Origin: Acidobacteriota bacterium
GTDB lineage: Bacteria > Acidobacteriota > Terriglobia > Terriglobales > Acidobacteriaceae
DNA length: 5,146 nucleotides
Direction of reading: 5' to 3'
Assembly (NCBI GenBank): GCA_021811745.1
Contig: JAJZNH010000532.1
Span: 1-5,146 of the forward strand
Positions 1-5,146 of the stretch are shown one piece after another (position 1 is the stretch's first letter; each line of letters begins with the position of its first letter). A program made the translations under genes and the position numbers. The notes under the pieces are model-generated. The model was not told the DNA's origin, did no database searches, and saw only the letters and a program-made list of their open reading frames with translations.

Positions 1-1953
1 GAGCGTACGCAGGTCCAGGATTTCGACGTCGATGCCATGCTCGCGGCGTGCCTGCTCGGCGGCCTGCAATGCGCGGGGCACGATGGCTCCGTAGGTGATG
101 AGGGTGATGTCGGCGCCAGGGCGCACGACGGCGGCCTTCCCGAACGGGAGAGCGAAATCGGGCCCCGGATAAGGCGCGCGCCCGTACATTTCCCGGTAGA
201 GGCGCTTGTGTTCGAAGAACAGCACGGGATCGTCGCAGCGAATGGCGGTGCGCAGCAAGCCGTTGGCATCAAGGGCATTGGAGGGAAAGACAACGCGCAG
301 GCCGGGGATATGCGTAAACAGGCTTTCCCCGCACTGCGAGTGGTAGATGGAGCCGCCAGCCAGATAGCCGCCGATGGGCACGCGGATGACGGCGGGTGCG
401 GCCCAGGCGCCGTTCGAACGCCAGCGCATCAGCGCCAGCTCGTTGCGAATCTGGTGCATCGCCGGCCAGATGTAATCGAAGAATTGAATCTCAACCACGG
501 GCTTCATGCCACGCACGCCGTAGCCCACGGCGCGGCCTACGATGTTGGCCTCGGCCAGGGGCGAGTTGAAAACGCGCTCCGAACCATACTCGGTCTGCAG
601 GCCCGCGGTGAGTTTAAAGACTCCGCCTTTGCCCTTGACCTCGGCCAGCGTCTCCTCGCGACTGGCGTCGGCTACATCCTCGCCATAAACCACGATCCGC
701 GGATCGCGGCGCATCTCATCCCGCAGGCAGGCGTTGATGAGGTCGGCCATAGTGCGCAGTTCGCCGCTGCGGTCCGCCATGCCTTCTTTGCCGCCTGTGC
801 TCTCTGCAACGGCCTCGGCTACGGTCTGGAACTCTGGTCCGGTGGGGTCCAGATCCTCGGAATAGACGTGGGCGGTGATGGTGGAAACCTCGGGCAGAGG
901 CGCGGCCAGTGCGCGATCAGCAGCCTCCGCGGTCTCACGTTCCAACTCTTGCTCCAATCCCTCGATTTCGGCCTCGCCCAGGATGCCTTTCTGCAGAAGC
1001 CAGGCCCGAGTGCGTGTGATGGGATCACGCAGCGCGTCCACGGCGCGGTCGGCGGGCGGCCGGTAGGCCTTGTCGTCGTCGGAAAATGAGTGTGGATAGA
1101 GCCGCACGCAGCGCCCGTGCACCAAGGCCGGTCCGCGTCCGCTGCGGCAGTGCTCCGCGGCGGCCTGAAAAGCGGCGAGGCAGGCAGCCGGATCGCTGCC
1201 GTCTGCCTCATCAAAGTAAAAGTTAGGAAAGTTAGCCACCAACCGCGAGATGTTTCCGCCCGGCGTGTTCACCTCCACGGGCACGCTAATGGCGTAGCCG
1301 TTGTCCTCCACGCAAAAAATGACGGGCAGCTTCTGATTGGAAGCGGTGTTGATCGCCTCCCAAAACTCGCCCTCAGAAGTGGCGCCTTCGCCGAGGCAGG
1401 TCAGGACTACTTCGTCCCCGTGAAAGCCGACCTCATGGAAGGCACGGTAATCTGCACCGCCGATCTCCACGCCAGGCTGTACCGCTGTCTGTGGATGCCG
1501 GCTGAAGTAGCGGCCGGCCTCGGCGCAACCGACCGCGTGCAGCACTTGAGATCCGGTGCAAGAAGAGGTGCTGACGATGTGCAGGGCTCGGCTGCTCCAG
1601 TGGGAGGGCATCTGCCGCCCCCCGCTGGCCTCGTCCGCAGCGGAGCCGGCCGCCTGCAAATACATCTGGTAGGGCGAAACGCCGAGCGCCAGGCAAAGGG
1701 CGCGGTCGCGATAGTAGGGAAAGAACCAGTCGTAGCCCGGACGCAGCGCCAGGGCCGCGCCCACCTGCACGGCTTCATGGCCCGCGGCTGAGACCTGGAA
1801 ATAAATCTTTTGCTGGCGTTTGAGCAGGATTTCGCGGTCGTCCACGCGGCGCGACAAAAACATCAGCCGGTAGATTTCGATCAACTGTTGTGCGCTCAAG
1901 CCGTCTTCGGCGGCTCGCTGGGGAACCCGCGCACGGGAAAGTGCTACTTCCAT
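1..1953 (-). CDS. Fused alpha/beta E1 component of a branched-chain 2-oxoacid dehydrogenase-like complex (C-terminus cut by window edge)
   Basis: The minus-strand frame is open for 651 codons from ATG 1953 to the left edge. Residues ~20-390 resemble BCKDH E1 alpha: RQMPSHW, a thiamine diphosphate motif beginning [14 protein letters not shown] at 188 and ending at N218 (VEDNGYAIS), and YPHSFSDDD around H288, matching the family's phosphorylation-loop region. An Ala/Glu-rich linker follows, then an E1 beta half from about M402 ([12 protein letters not shown]) with GEDVAD near 425, PLAEANIVG with the probable catalytic Glu at 468, and YHSQ with H538. In this family, E1 uses ThDP and Mg2+ to decarboxylate 2-oxoacids from Leu/Ile/Val and acylates the lipoyl group of E2 in the cytoplasm. 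Two-chain relatives encode alpha and beta separately; here they are one chain. The usual GDG is GEG. The beta C-terminal domain is only begun (ends ILDLRTL). Start chosen at 1953 because family similarity begins shortly after; GGGGGT lies 6 nt upstream. Exact substrate is not determinable. Confidence 0.93.
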   Translation of the reverse strand, partial: MEVALSRARVPQRAAEDGLSAQQLIEIYRLMFLSRRVDDREILLKRQQKIYFQVSAAGHEAVQVGAALALRPGYDWFFPYYRDRALCLALGVSPYQMYLQAAGSAADEASGGRQMPSHWSSRALHIVSTSSCTGSQVLHAVGCAEAGRYFSRHPQTAVQPGVEIGGADYRAFHEVGFHGDEVVLTCLGEGATSEGEFWEAINTASNQKLPVIFCVEDNGYAISVPVEVNTPGGNISRLVANFPNFYFDEADGSDPAACLAAFQAAAEHCRSGRGPALVHGRCVRLYPHSFSDDDKAYRPPADRAVDALRDPITRTRAWLLQKGILGEAEIEGLEQELERETAEAADRALAAPLPEVSTITAHVYSEDLDPTGPEFQTVAEAVAESTGGKEGMADRSGELRTMADLINACLRDEMRRDPRIVVYGEDVADASREETLAEVKGKGGVFKLTAGLQTEYGSERVFNSPLAEANIVGRAVGYGVRGMKPVVEIQFFDYIWPAMHQIRNELALMRWRSNGAWAAPAVIRVPIGGYLAGGSIYHSQCGESLFTHIPGLRVVFPSNALDANGLLRTAIRCDDPVLFFEHKRLYREMYGRAPYPGPDFALPFGKAAVVRPGADITLITYGAIVPRALQAAEQARREHGIDVEILDLRTL

Positions 1954-1994
1954 TTCCTGACCCCCAAATCTATTCTTATCCGCAACCACGCCTG

Positions 1995-2000
1995 ATTGTA
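1995..2000 (-). promoter_or_regulatory. Possible -10 element upstream of the E1 gene
   Basis: On the minus strand this reads TACAAT, five of six matches to the sigma-70 -10 consensus, 41 nt upstream of the E1 start codon. No convincing -35 hexamer lies 16-18 nt further upstream, so this is a weak candidate only. The E1 gene could also be transcribed by read-through from the small-protein genes upstream. Confidence 0.25.
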
Positions 2001-2032
2001 CAGCGGGCTTCCAGTGCCCGGCGCGGGTAGCC

Positions 2033-2067
2033 CGATCCCCTGGGAGCCCGGCTCCAAGCCTGGATCG
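2033..2067. repeat. Nested GC-rich inverted repeat between the small-protein gene and E1
   Basis: Outer arms CGATCC (2033-2038) and GGATCG (2062-2067) enclose inner arms GGAGCC (2043-2048) and GGCTCC (2050-2055), so the segment can fold into a two-step hairpin on either strand. It sits 70 nt past the stop codon of the upstream minus-strand gene and 80 nt before the E1 start. It lacks a following T-run in either direction, so it is not a classic intrinsic terminator. It could be a processing or attenuation hairpin, a Rho-associated end, or a dispersed repeat remnant. Confidence 0.45.
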
Positions 2068-2137
2068 TTGGGAACCTGCCGGACCAAAGAAGATGCCCGC
2101 GAAGCCGTCCGCCGCCGGCGAAGACCACTGCATCCCC

Positions 2138-2668
2138 TCATCGAATCAACGGAGGAAACGGCGATGGCTCAATGGTTTGAGCGCCAACGGGCCCAAAGCT
2201 CATTTCGCTCTTAACCTTGCGCGCCAGCTTTTCAATCTCACTCACTTTGCGAAGCTGGGCCTTCGTCAGCTCTCCGGCCTGGCCGCCATTCACCTCCGCA
2301 TTCAACTCCTTGGCCAGCTTCAGAAGCTTATTGGTGTTGGCAACCAGCGACCTCTGGCGCTGTTCGTTCAACACTTTCAGCCTCTTTGCGGTGAAATCAG
2401 GGTTCGCCTCGTGGAATGGCGGCGTTCCGCCCCAATGGGGCGGAACGGGAGGGCGCCTGGAGTTTGGTGTGGTGTTTTGGGCCAGCAGGTTGTCCTCTGC
2501 GTGCCAGGGCCCCTGCGCCGCCCAGGGCAGTACCGACACTACTTCCGCTAACAGAGTCAGGCCGATCATCATGCCGGGCAAGAGCCGCCGCTGGCGGGTG
2601 AAACGGCTCGTCACTCCAGGCTGCCGTTTGTCCTGGCAGCGCCAGCCGTGCGGATTCATCTTGCTCAT
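2138..2668 (-). CDS. Small exported or membrane-anchored helical protein (paralogue of the neighbouring gene)
   Basis: A protein of 176 residues if it starts at ATG 2668. After a basic N-terminal region it has one hydrophobic stretch (about residues 29-50, [16 protein letters not shown]...), probably an uncleaved anchor or long signal peptide. Next come a Pro-rich linker ([14 protein letters not shown]) and a charged, probably helical domain (about 99-156) ending [12 protein letters not shown]. This domain aligns without gaps over 58 residues to the preceding gene's product. I recognise no named domain and cannot assign a function; the topology suggests the helical part lies outside the cytoplasm. 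The first ATG is 17 nt beyond the upstream stop, so co-transcription is likely. Alternatives are TTG 2689, which overlaps that stop by 4 nt and has GAGG 2 nt upstream, and ATG 2659. GGA lies a few nt before ATG 2668. The linker-coding DNA carries a perfect palindrome (2423-2447). Confidence 0.72.
   Translation of the reverse strand: MSKMNPHGWRCQDKRQPGVTSRFTRQRRLLPGMMIGLTLLAEVVSVLPWAAQGPWHAEDNLLAQNTTPNSRRPPVPPHWGGTPPFHEANPDFTAKRLKVLNEQRQRSLVANTNKLLKLAKELNAEVNGGQAGELTKAQLRKVSEIEKLARKVKSEMSFGPVGAQTIEPSPFPPLIR
2423..2447. repeat. Perfect 25-nt palindrome inside a coding region
   Basis: Arms CGTTCCGCCCCA (2423-2434) and TGGGGCGGAACG (2436-2447) are exact reverse complements around a single central A. 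Any folded form would have about 11 GC-rich pairs and a 3-nt loop. The palindrome lies in the part of the small exported-protein gene that encodes the linker VPPHWGGT, between the hydrophobic segment and the conserved helical domain. Its symmetry is far beyond what the protein sequence requires. It resembles a REP-type or other small dispersed palindromic element inserted in frame, but no second copy is in the window. Confidence 0.8.
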
Positions 2669-2685
2669 CGCTTCCACGGCTTGCC

Positions 2686-3120
2686 TCAAGGCCTCTTCAT
2701 CGCGGGTCGCATCTGATCCTTGACGGTGTGAGCCAGTTTCTCGATGTGGTCGGCCTGGCGGACTACCTTCACCGAAAGTTCATCCTTTGTGGTTTTGTCT
2801 ACCGCAGCCTTCAGCGCAGTGGCCATTTTGAACAAGTCGGCGCACTCGTCGCGAATCTGCTGCCTGCGTTGATCTTGGATCGTGCTGACAACTGTACCGG
2901 CGTTCTTTGGCTTCGCCGTTTGCCCGGCTGCGTGTCCCTTATCCTCGGCGCAAGCTCGGGAGGTCGCGGTCGCGGCCGGCGCTGGTGAAAGTGCGTGGGC
3001 GTCAGTCGTTCCCGCAACAGCCAGCGCAACTGCAACAAGAAGCGCGCCAACACGCTGTTGTACGTCATTTATCGGCGACAACGACGTCCGCAATCTCGTC
3101 CCGATGCGCCCCGCCTTCAT
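2686..3120 (-). CDS. Small secreted helical protein with Sec signal peptide
   Basis: A protein of 144 residues. The start at ATG 3120 is well supported by GGAGGT 5 nt upstream. It has a basic N-terminal region (KAGRIGTRLR), a hydrophobic core at about 25-37 (GALLVAVALAVAG), and a plausible signal peptidase I site AHA at 41-43, so it is probably exported. A low-complexity Ala/Thr/Pro stretch (44-78) follows, then a charged helical domain (about 80-137) containing DHIEKLAHTVKDQM. By hand count 19 of 58 residues there match the neighbouring protein in an ungapped alignment, so the two are paralogues. Two Cys (57 and 94) are the only ones I see. I know no named family or function; small periplasmic proteins of this shape are usually annotated hypothetical. 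It is first in a probable minus-strand operon and divergent from the mechanosensitive channel gene, with an 83-nt gap. Confidence 0.8.
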   Translation of the reverse strand: MKAGRIGTRLRTSLSPINDVQQRVGALLVAVALAVAGTTDAHALSPAPAATATSRACAEDKGHAAGQTAKPKNAGTVVSTIQDQRRQQIRDECADLFKMATALKAAVDKTTKDELSVKVVRQADHIEKLAHTVKDQMRPAMKRP

Positions 3121-3125
3121 GGCTG

Positions 3126-3131
3126 ACCTCC
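3126..3131 (-). promoter_or_regulatory. Strong ribosome binding site for the secreted-protein gene
   Basis: The minus strand reads GGAGGT followed by 5 nt and then the ATG at 3120. This near-consensus Shine-Dalgarno sequence fixes the start of the 144-residue protein. Confidence 0.75.
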
Positions 3132-3152
3132 GACTCGTGCCCGGAACCAGCC

Positions 3153-3181
3153 AGTATTCCGGCTTTGCTGCCCACAGTCTA
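3153..3181 (-). promoter_or_regulatory. Candidate sigma-70 promoter for the secreted-protein genes
   Basis: On the minus strand TAGACT (3176-3181, four of six matches to TTGACA) is separated by 17 nt from AATACT (3153-3158, four of six to TATAAT). The -10 box lies 32 nt upstream of the ATG at 3120, leaving room for a short leader containing the GGAGGT site. Spacing is ideal but both boxes are imperfect, and housekeeping consensus may differ in this organism. Confidence 0.35.
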
Positions 3182-3190
3182 GTCTAGAAT

Positions 3191-3196
3191 AAGGAG
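3191..3196 (+). promoter_or_regulatory. Ribosome binding site for the MscS-family gene
   Basis: AAGGAG lies 7 nt before ATG 3204. This near-consensus Shine-Dalgarno supports that start codon for the channel gene. Confidence 0.75.
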
Positions 3197-3203
3197 TCTT
3201 GGC

Positions 3204-4205
3204 ATGTTTTCGCTGCTGTGCGCGGTCACCTGGATTTGGCTCGCGGAAAACCCCTACCTGGGCAAGGTCATCAACGGCTGGATCGCCGGAAGTCAGGATT
3301 TTTTCTACACCAAGCTGCCGCACCTGCTGGTGATCGCTGTCATCGCGTTTCTGCTCAACAGGCTGCTCCATGTGATTTCTCACCGCATGATCAGCGTGGC
3401 GGAGCGGCACGCGGTCGGACCGCAACGCATAGCTGAGGTAAAGACGCTGGCCGGAGTTGTTCGTACTACGGGCCTGGCCATCATCAGCCTGATCGTCGGC
3501 CTGCAAGTCCTGTCCACCGTGGGTCTCAACCTCGGCCCACTGCTGGCCTCTGCCGGAGTCGCAGGCATCGCCATCGGCCTAGCCGCGCAGAATATTGTCC
3601 GCGACGTGCTCAACGGCGTTCTCATCCTTATCGAGGGTCAGTTCAGCGTGGGCGATATGGTCAGGCTCGCCAGCTTCAGCGGCACGGTCGAAACCATGAC
3701 CTTGCGCAAGACCACAGTCCGTGACAACGACGGCACGCTTTACGTGATTCCCAACTCCCAGATCACCACCGTCGCTAACCTCAGCGCCGGTTACTCCTCG
3801 GCCACGGTCAACGTCAGCGTTGATATTTCCGCCCACCCTGACGAGGTTCTGGACCTACTCCGCAGCGTCGCCATGGAAGTCCGCAACGACGACGAGTTCA
3901 AGGGGCTCTTTATCGCCGATCCGCAGGTTTTGGGAGTGGATGCAGTGAAGGGCTCCGAAACCATTTATCCCGTGGTCTTCAAAACCATTGCCAACAAGCA
4001 ATATGCGCCCATTCGCGAGTTTCGTCGTCGCGTGCGCATCGCGCTAGACGAGCATCATCTGCTCCCCGGCGACCCCTACCGCGTCTTCAATCCCCCCAGC
4101 AGCCAAGTCAATCCGGGGACCGGCCAGCCCTCTCACGAAGCCGCACCGCCGCGCCAGCCGCCTACTCCCGCAACTGACGATGGCAATCCCTTCACCAGCA
4201 AATAG
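3204..4205 (+). CDS. MscS-family small-conductance mechanosensitive ion channel
   Basis: A complete protein of 333 residues. Channels of this family open under membrane tension and release small solutes after osmotic downshock; they form heptamers in the inner membrane. Visible parts, in order: a short N-terminal segment; TM1 at about 36-57 (HLLVIAVIAFLLNRLL); TM2 at about 85-106; and the Gly/Ala-rich pore helix TM3 at about 109-143. The pore helix leads into the family signature GLAAQN (125-130), then NGVLILIEGQFSVGD (137-151). The cytoplasmic beta domain follows, with GTVETM (160-165) and VIPNSQI (181-187), then an alpha/beta domain to about 295. The last ~38 residues form a Pro-rich, probably disordered tail. 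Length is close to E. coli MscS (286) plus this tail, with no extra N-terminal helices like those of YnaI or MscK. It is divergent from the secreted-protein genes and convergent with the YyaL-like gene, so it is probably monocistronic. Confidence 0.95.
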   Translation: MFSLLCAVTWIWLAENPYLGKVINGWIAGSQDFFYTKLPHLLVIAVIAFLLNRLLHVISHRMISVAERHAVGPQRIAEVKTLAGVVRTTGLAIISLIVGLQVLSTVGLNLGPLLASAGVAGIAIGLAAQNIVRDVLNGVLILIEGQFSVGDMVRLASFSGTVETMTLRKTTVRDNDGTLYVIPNSQITTVANLSAGYSSATVNVSVDISAHPDEVLDLLRSVAMEVRNDDEFKGLFIADPQVLGVDAVKGSETIYPVVFKTIANKQYAPIREFRRRVRIALDEHHLLPGDPYRVFNPPSSQVNPGTGQPSHEAAPPRQPPTPATDDGNPFTSK

Positions 4206-4375
4206 GCAGTAGCCGACGAATCCTTTGGGGAAGCGGGCAGGGAAGGCGAGTAATCCGTAAGAGCTGAAAGGCCGGGTTGTTTGGGGAGACGCTCTTACAA
4301 TCGCGCTAAAACTGCTCCCTTTAGAGGGCCTCACGATTTTCGACCCGTCAGACAGTCCCGAATCCGTCTCGATCC
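4206..4375. other. Convergent intergenic region with no gene
   Basis: These 170 bases separate the 3' ends of the channel gene and the YyaL-like gene (counting its region past the internal stop). I see no coding signal or RNA gene. They hold an 8-bp inverted repeat (4257-4298) and a small CCCT-TTAG-AGGG hairpin at 4317-4328. Neither has the T-run expected of an intrinsic terminator. Confidence 0.6.
4257..4298. terminator. Possible bidirectional transcript-end hairpin
   Basis: GTAAGAGC (4257-4264) and GCTCTTAC (4291-4298) are exact reverse complements separated by 26 nt, in the gap between two convergent genes. The position suits a shared 3' end, but the loop is long, the stem is only moderately GC-rich and no T-run follows. 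Treat it as a weak candidate. Confidence 0.25.
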
Positions 4376-4522
4376 TCAGCCCACCGACTCAAGTGCCTGC
4401 AAAAGCTGCTCAGCATCGGTGACCGGCGGGAGGCACGTCCGGCCGCGGCATATGAGCGCCCACGCCTGCGCGCCTGCCGGCCGTGGGACATGCAGTAGCG
4501 TCTCTTCCAGCGCCTCCGGCAC
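4376..4522 (-). pseudogene. C-terminal remainder of the YyaL-like gene, beyond an in-frame TGA
   Basis: In the same reading frame, directly after the TGA at 4523-4525, the minus strand encodes 48 further residues (VPEALEETLLHVPRP... then ICRGRTCLPPVTDAEQL) and ends at TGA 4376-4378. From memory, YyaL/DUF255 proteins normally end with a strand followed by a two-Cys motif of the form C..xxC.xPVTDxxxL, so this looks like the true C-terminus cut off by a nonsense codon. The first codon after the stop is GTG, so translational restart is conceivable. Without readthrough or restart this part is not made. Confidence 0.7.
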
Positions 4523-5146
4523 TCAGCCTGCAACCAGCCGGGACGGCGCGATGCGCATCACCGTCTTGTTCACAGCGAAGCGCGCCACAGCCGTGGCCTC
4601 CAGGCGAGCGGCCTCCGGCCCTGAGCCAACTACGATCACCTGTACTGGATCCTGGATCAGCCGTTCCAGCGCCAGCCCGTAGCTGCCCACATAGAGCCCA
4701 AAGTGCTCCACGATTCCCGCGAAGCTCGCCAGCGTGTCTTCGGCGATGTCGCGGTACTCCCGCCGCCCGCTCAGCATCTCCAGACGCAGGAGCGCCGCCG
4801 CCGCCGTGGGATTTCCCGCTGGCGTTGGCGAGTCCTGCAGTGGCTTCCGCCGCGCGGCCAGCGCTCCCAGCGGTGCCGGTCCATCGCTCGGTGCGGCGGC
4901 ATCAAAGAATGCTCCCGCCACCCGGTCATAGAACCGCGCGATCATTGCATCCGCCAGCTTCATGCCCACGCGGTAGAAGTTCATGTTCCCACTTGCGAGC
5001 CATGCATCGATTGCCGCGTGCAGCGTGAAGGCGTAGTCATCCAACGTCCCCGGTGCCTTCTCGGAAGGCGCGGTCCCGTCCCCGTATGCAATCACGTGAT
5101 AAAGCGTCGACTCCCCATCCCACGCCTCGTCCAGCAGACGATTCAG
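4523..5146 (-). CDS. YyaL/DUF255-type protein (thioredoxin-like plus six-hairpin domain family), C-terminal part; N-terminus outside window; premature in-frame stop
   Basis: The frame is open from the right edge to TGA 4523-4525 (207 residues visible). The segments NRLLDEAWDG, APGTLDDYAF (DDYAF at 5027-5041), AIARFYD-like helices, SPTPAGNPTAAAALLRLE and QVIVVGS match the C-terminal alpha/alpha six-hairpin region of the YyaL family. Its human relative is SPATA20, and full-length members of about 650-700 residues begin with a thioredoxin-fold DUF255 domain. The biochemical role of the family is not settled; the fold is shared with N-acylglucosamine 2-epimerases and glycosidases. The frame stops right after MRIAPSRLVAG, while family-like sequence continues in frame for 48 more codons. 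The protein would therefore lack its last segment, including the two-Cys motif. Whether this is a genuine mutation, a sequencing error or readthrough cannot be told from the window. Confidence 0.85.
   Translation of the reverse strand: MNRLLDEAWDGESTLYHVIAYGDGTAPSEKAPGTLDDYAFTLHAAIDAWLASGNMNFYRVGMKLADAMIARFYDRVAGAFFDAAAPSDGPAPLGALAARRKPLQDSPTPAGNPTAAAALLRLEMLSGRREYRDIAEDTLASFAGIVEHFGLYVGSYGLALERLIQDPVQVIVVGSGPEAARLEATAVARFAVNKTVMRIAPSRLVAG

Noticed and set aside
37..1791. Long plus-strand open frames (350 and 233 codons) opposite the E1 gene
   Set aside because: They are codon-for-codon mirrors of the E1 frame in GC-rich DNA, have no recognisable domains, and the minus-strand E1 motifs are unambiguous.
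2669..2689. TTG at 2689 as start of the second small-protein gene
   Set aside because: It would overlap the upstream stop by 4 nt, which is attractive for coupling, but the ribosome-binding sequence is only 2 nt away and two ATG codons follow within 11 codons, so ATG 2668 was preferred.
2217..2988. Plus-strand open frames opposite the two small exported-protein genes
   Set aside because: The minus-strand genes have signal or membrane segments, a strong ribosome binding site, and homology to each other; the plus-strand products show none of these.
3185..3190. TAGAAT as a -10 box for the MscS gene
   Set aside because: It is only 13 nt from the ATG, directly abutting the Shine-Dalgarno sequence, and no -35 hexamer lies at proper spacing; a transcript from it would lose most of its leader.
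4523..4525. TGA as a selenocysteine codon or as a reassigned sense codon
   Set aside because: No clear hairpin of the bacterial SECIS type follows and the position is not one where I expect Cys or Sec. Genome-wide reassignment is unlikely because both small-protein genes and the apparent natural end of this gene also use TGA as stop.
4483..5028. Plus-strand open frame of 181 codons opposite the YyaL-like gene
   Set aside because: Its product is low-complexity Pro/Ala/Ser/Arg-rich and opposite a frame with clear family motifs, typical of a GC-rich antisense shadow.

Overview
The window reads as GC-rich bacterial chromosome, most likely from an Acidobacteriota-type soil or sediment bacterium. 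That assignment is an inference. It rests on the fused alpha/beta 2-oxoacid dehydrogenase E1, on small secreted helical proteins of a kind I associate with that phylum, and on overall base composition. There is no rRNA, marker gene or mobile element to confirm it. I found no tRNA, CRISPR array, transposase or phage gene.

Layout, left to right. (1) Positions 1-1953, minus strand: a long E1 component (alpha and beta halves fused) of a branched-chain 2-oxoacid dehydrogenase-like complex, cut at its C-terminus by the left edge. (2) 1954-2137: a gap with a GC-rich nested inverted repeat and a possible -10 box. (3) 2138-3120, minus strand: two adjacent genes for small exported alpha-helical proteins that are paralogues of each other. 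The second carries a perfect 25-nt palindrome inside its linker-coding region. (4) 3121-3203: a short divergent intergenic region with a good ribosome binding site on each side. (5) 3204-4205, plus strand: an MscS-family small-conductance mechanosensitive channel. (6) 4206-4375: a convergent gap with an 8-bp inverted repeat. (7) 4376-5146, minus strand: the C-terminal part of a YyaL/DUF255-type protein (thioredoxin-like N-terminus plus six-hairpin domain in the full family), cut at the right edge. It is interrupted by an in-frame TGA 48 codons before what looks like its natural end.

The genes do not form one obvious pathway. The secreted pair and MscS are divergently arranged and both concern the cell envelope, so shared regulation is possible but unproven. 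The E1 enzyme feeds branched-chain amino acid breakdown or acyl-CoA supply; no E2 or E3 gene is in view.

I did not find a clearly new multi-gene system. The points most worth a second look are the in-frame stop in the YyaL-like gene, the palindrome inside a coding region, the tandem secreted paralogues, and the Glu in place of the usual metal-binding Asp in the E1 thiamine diphosphate motif.
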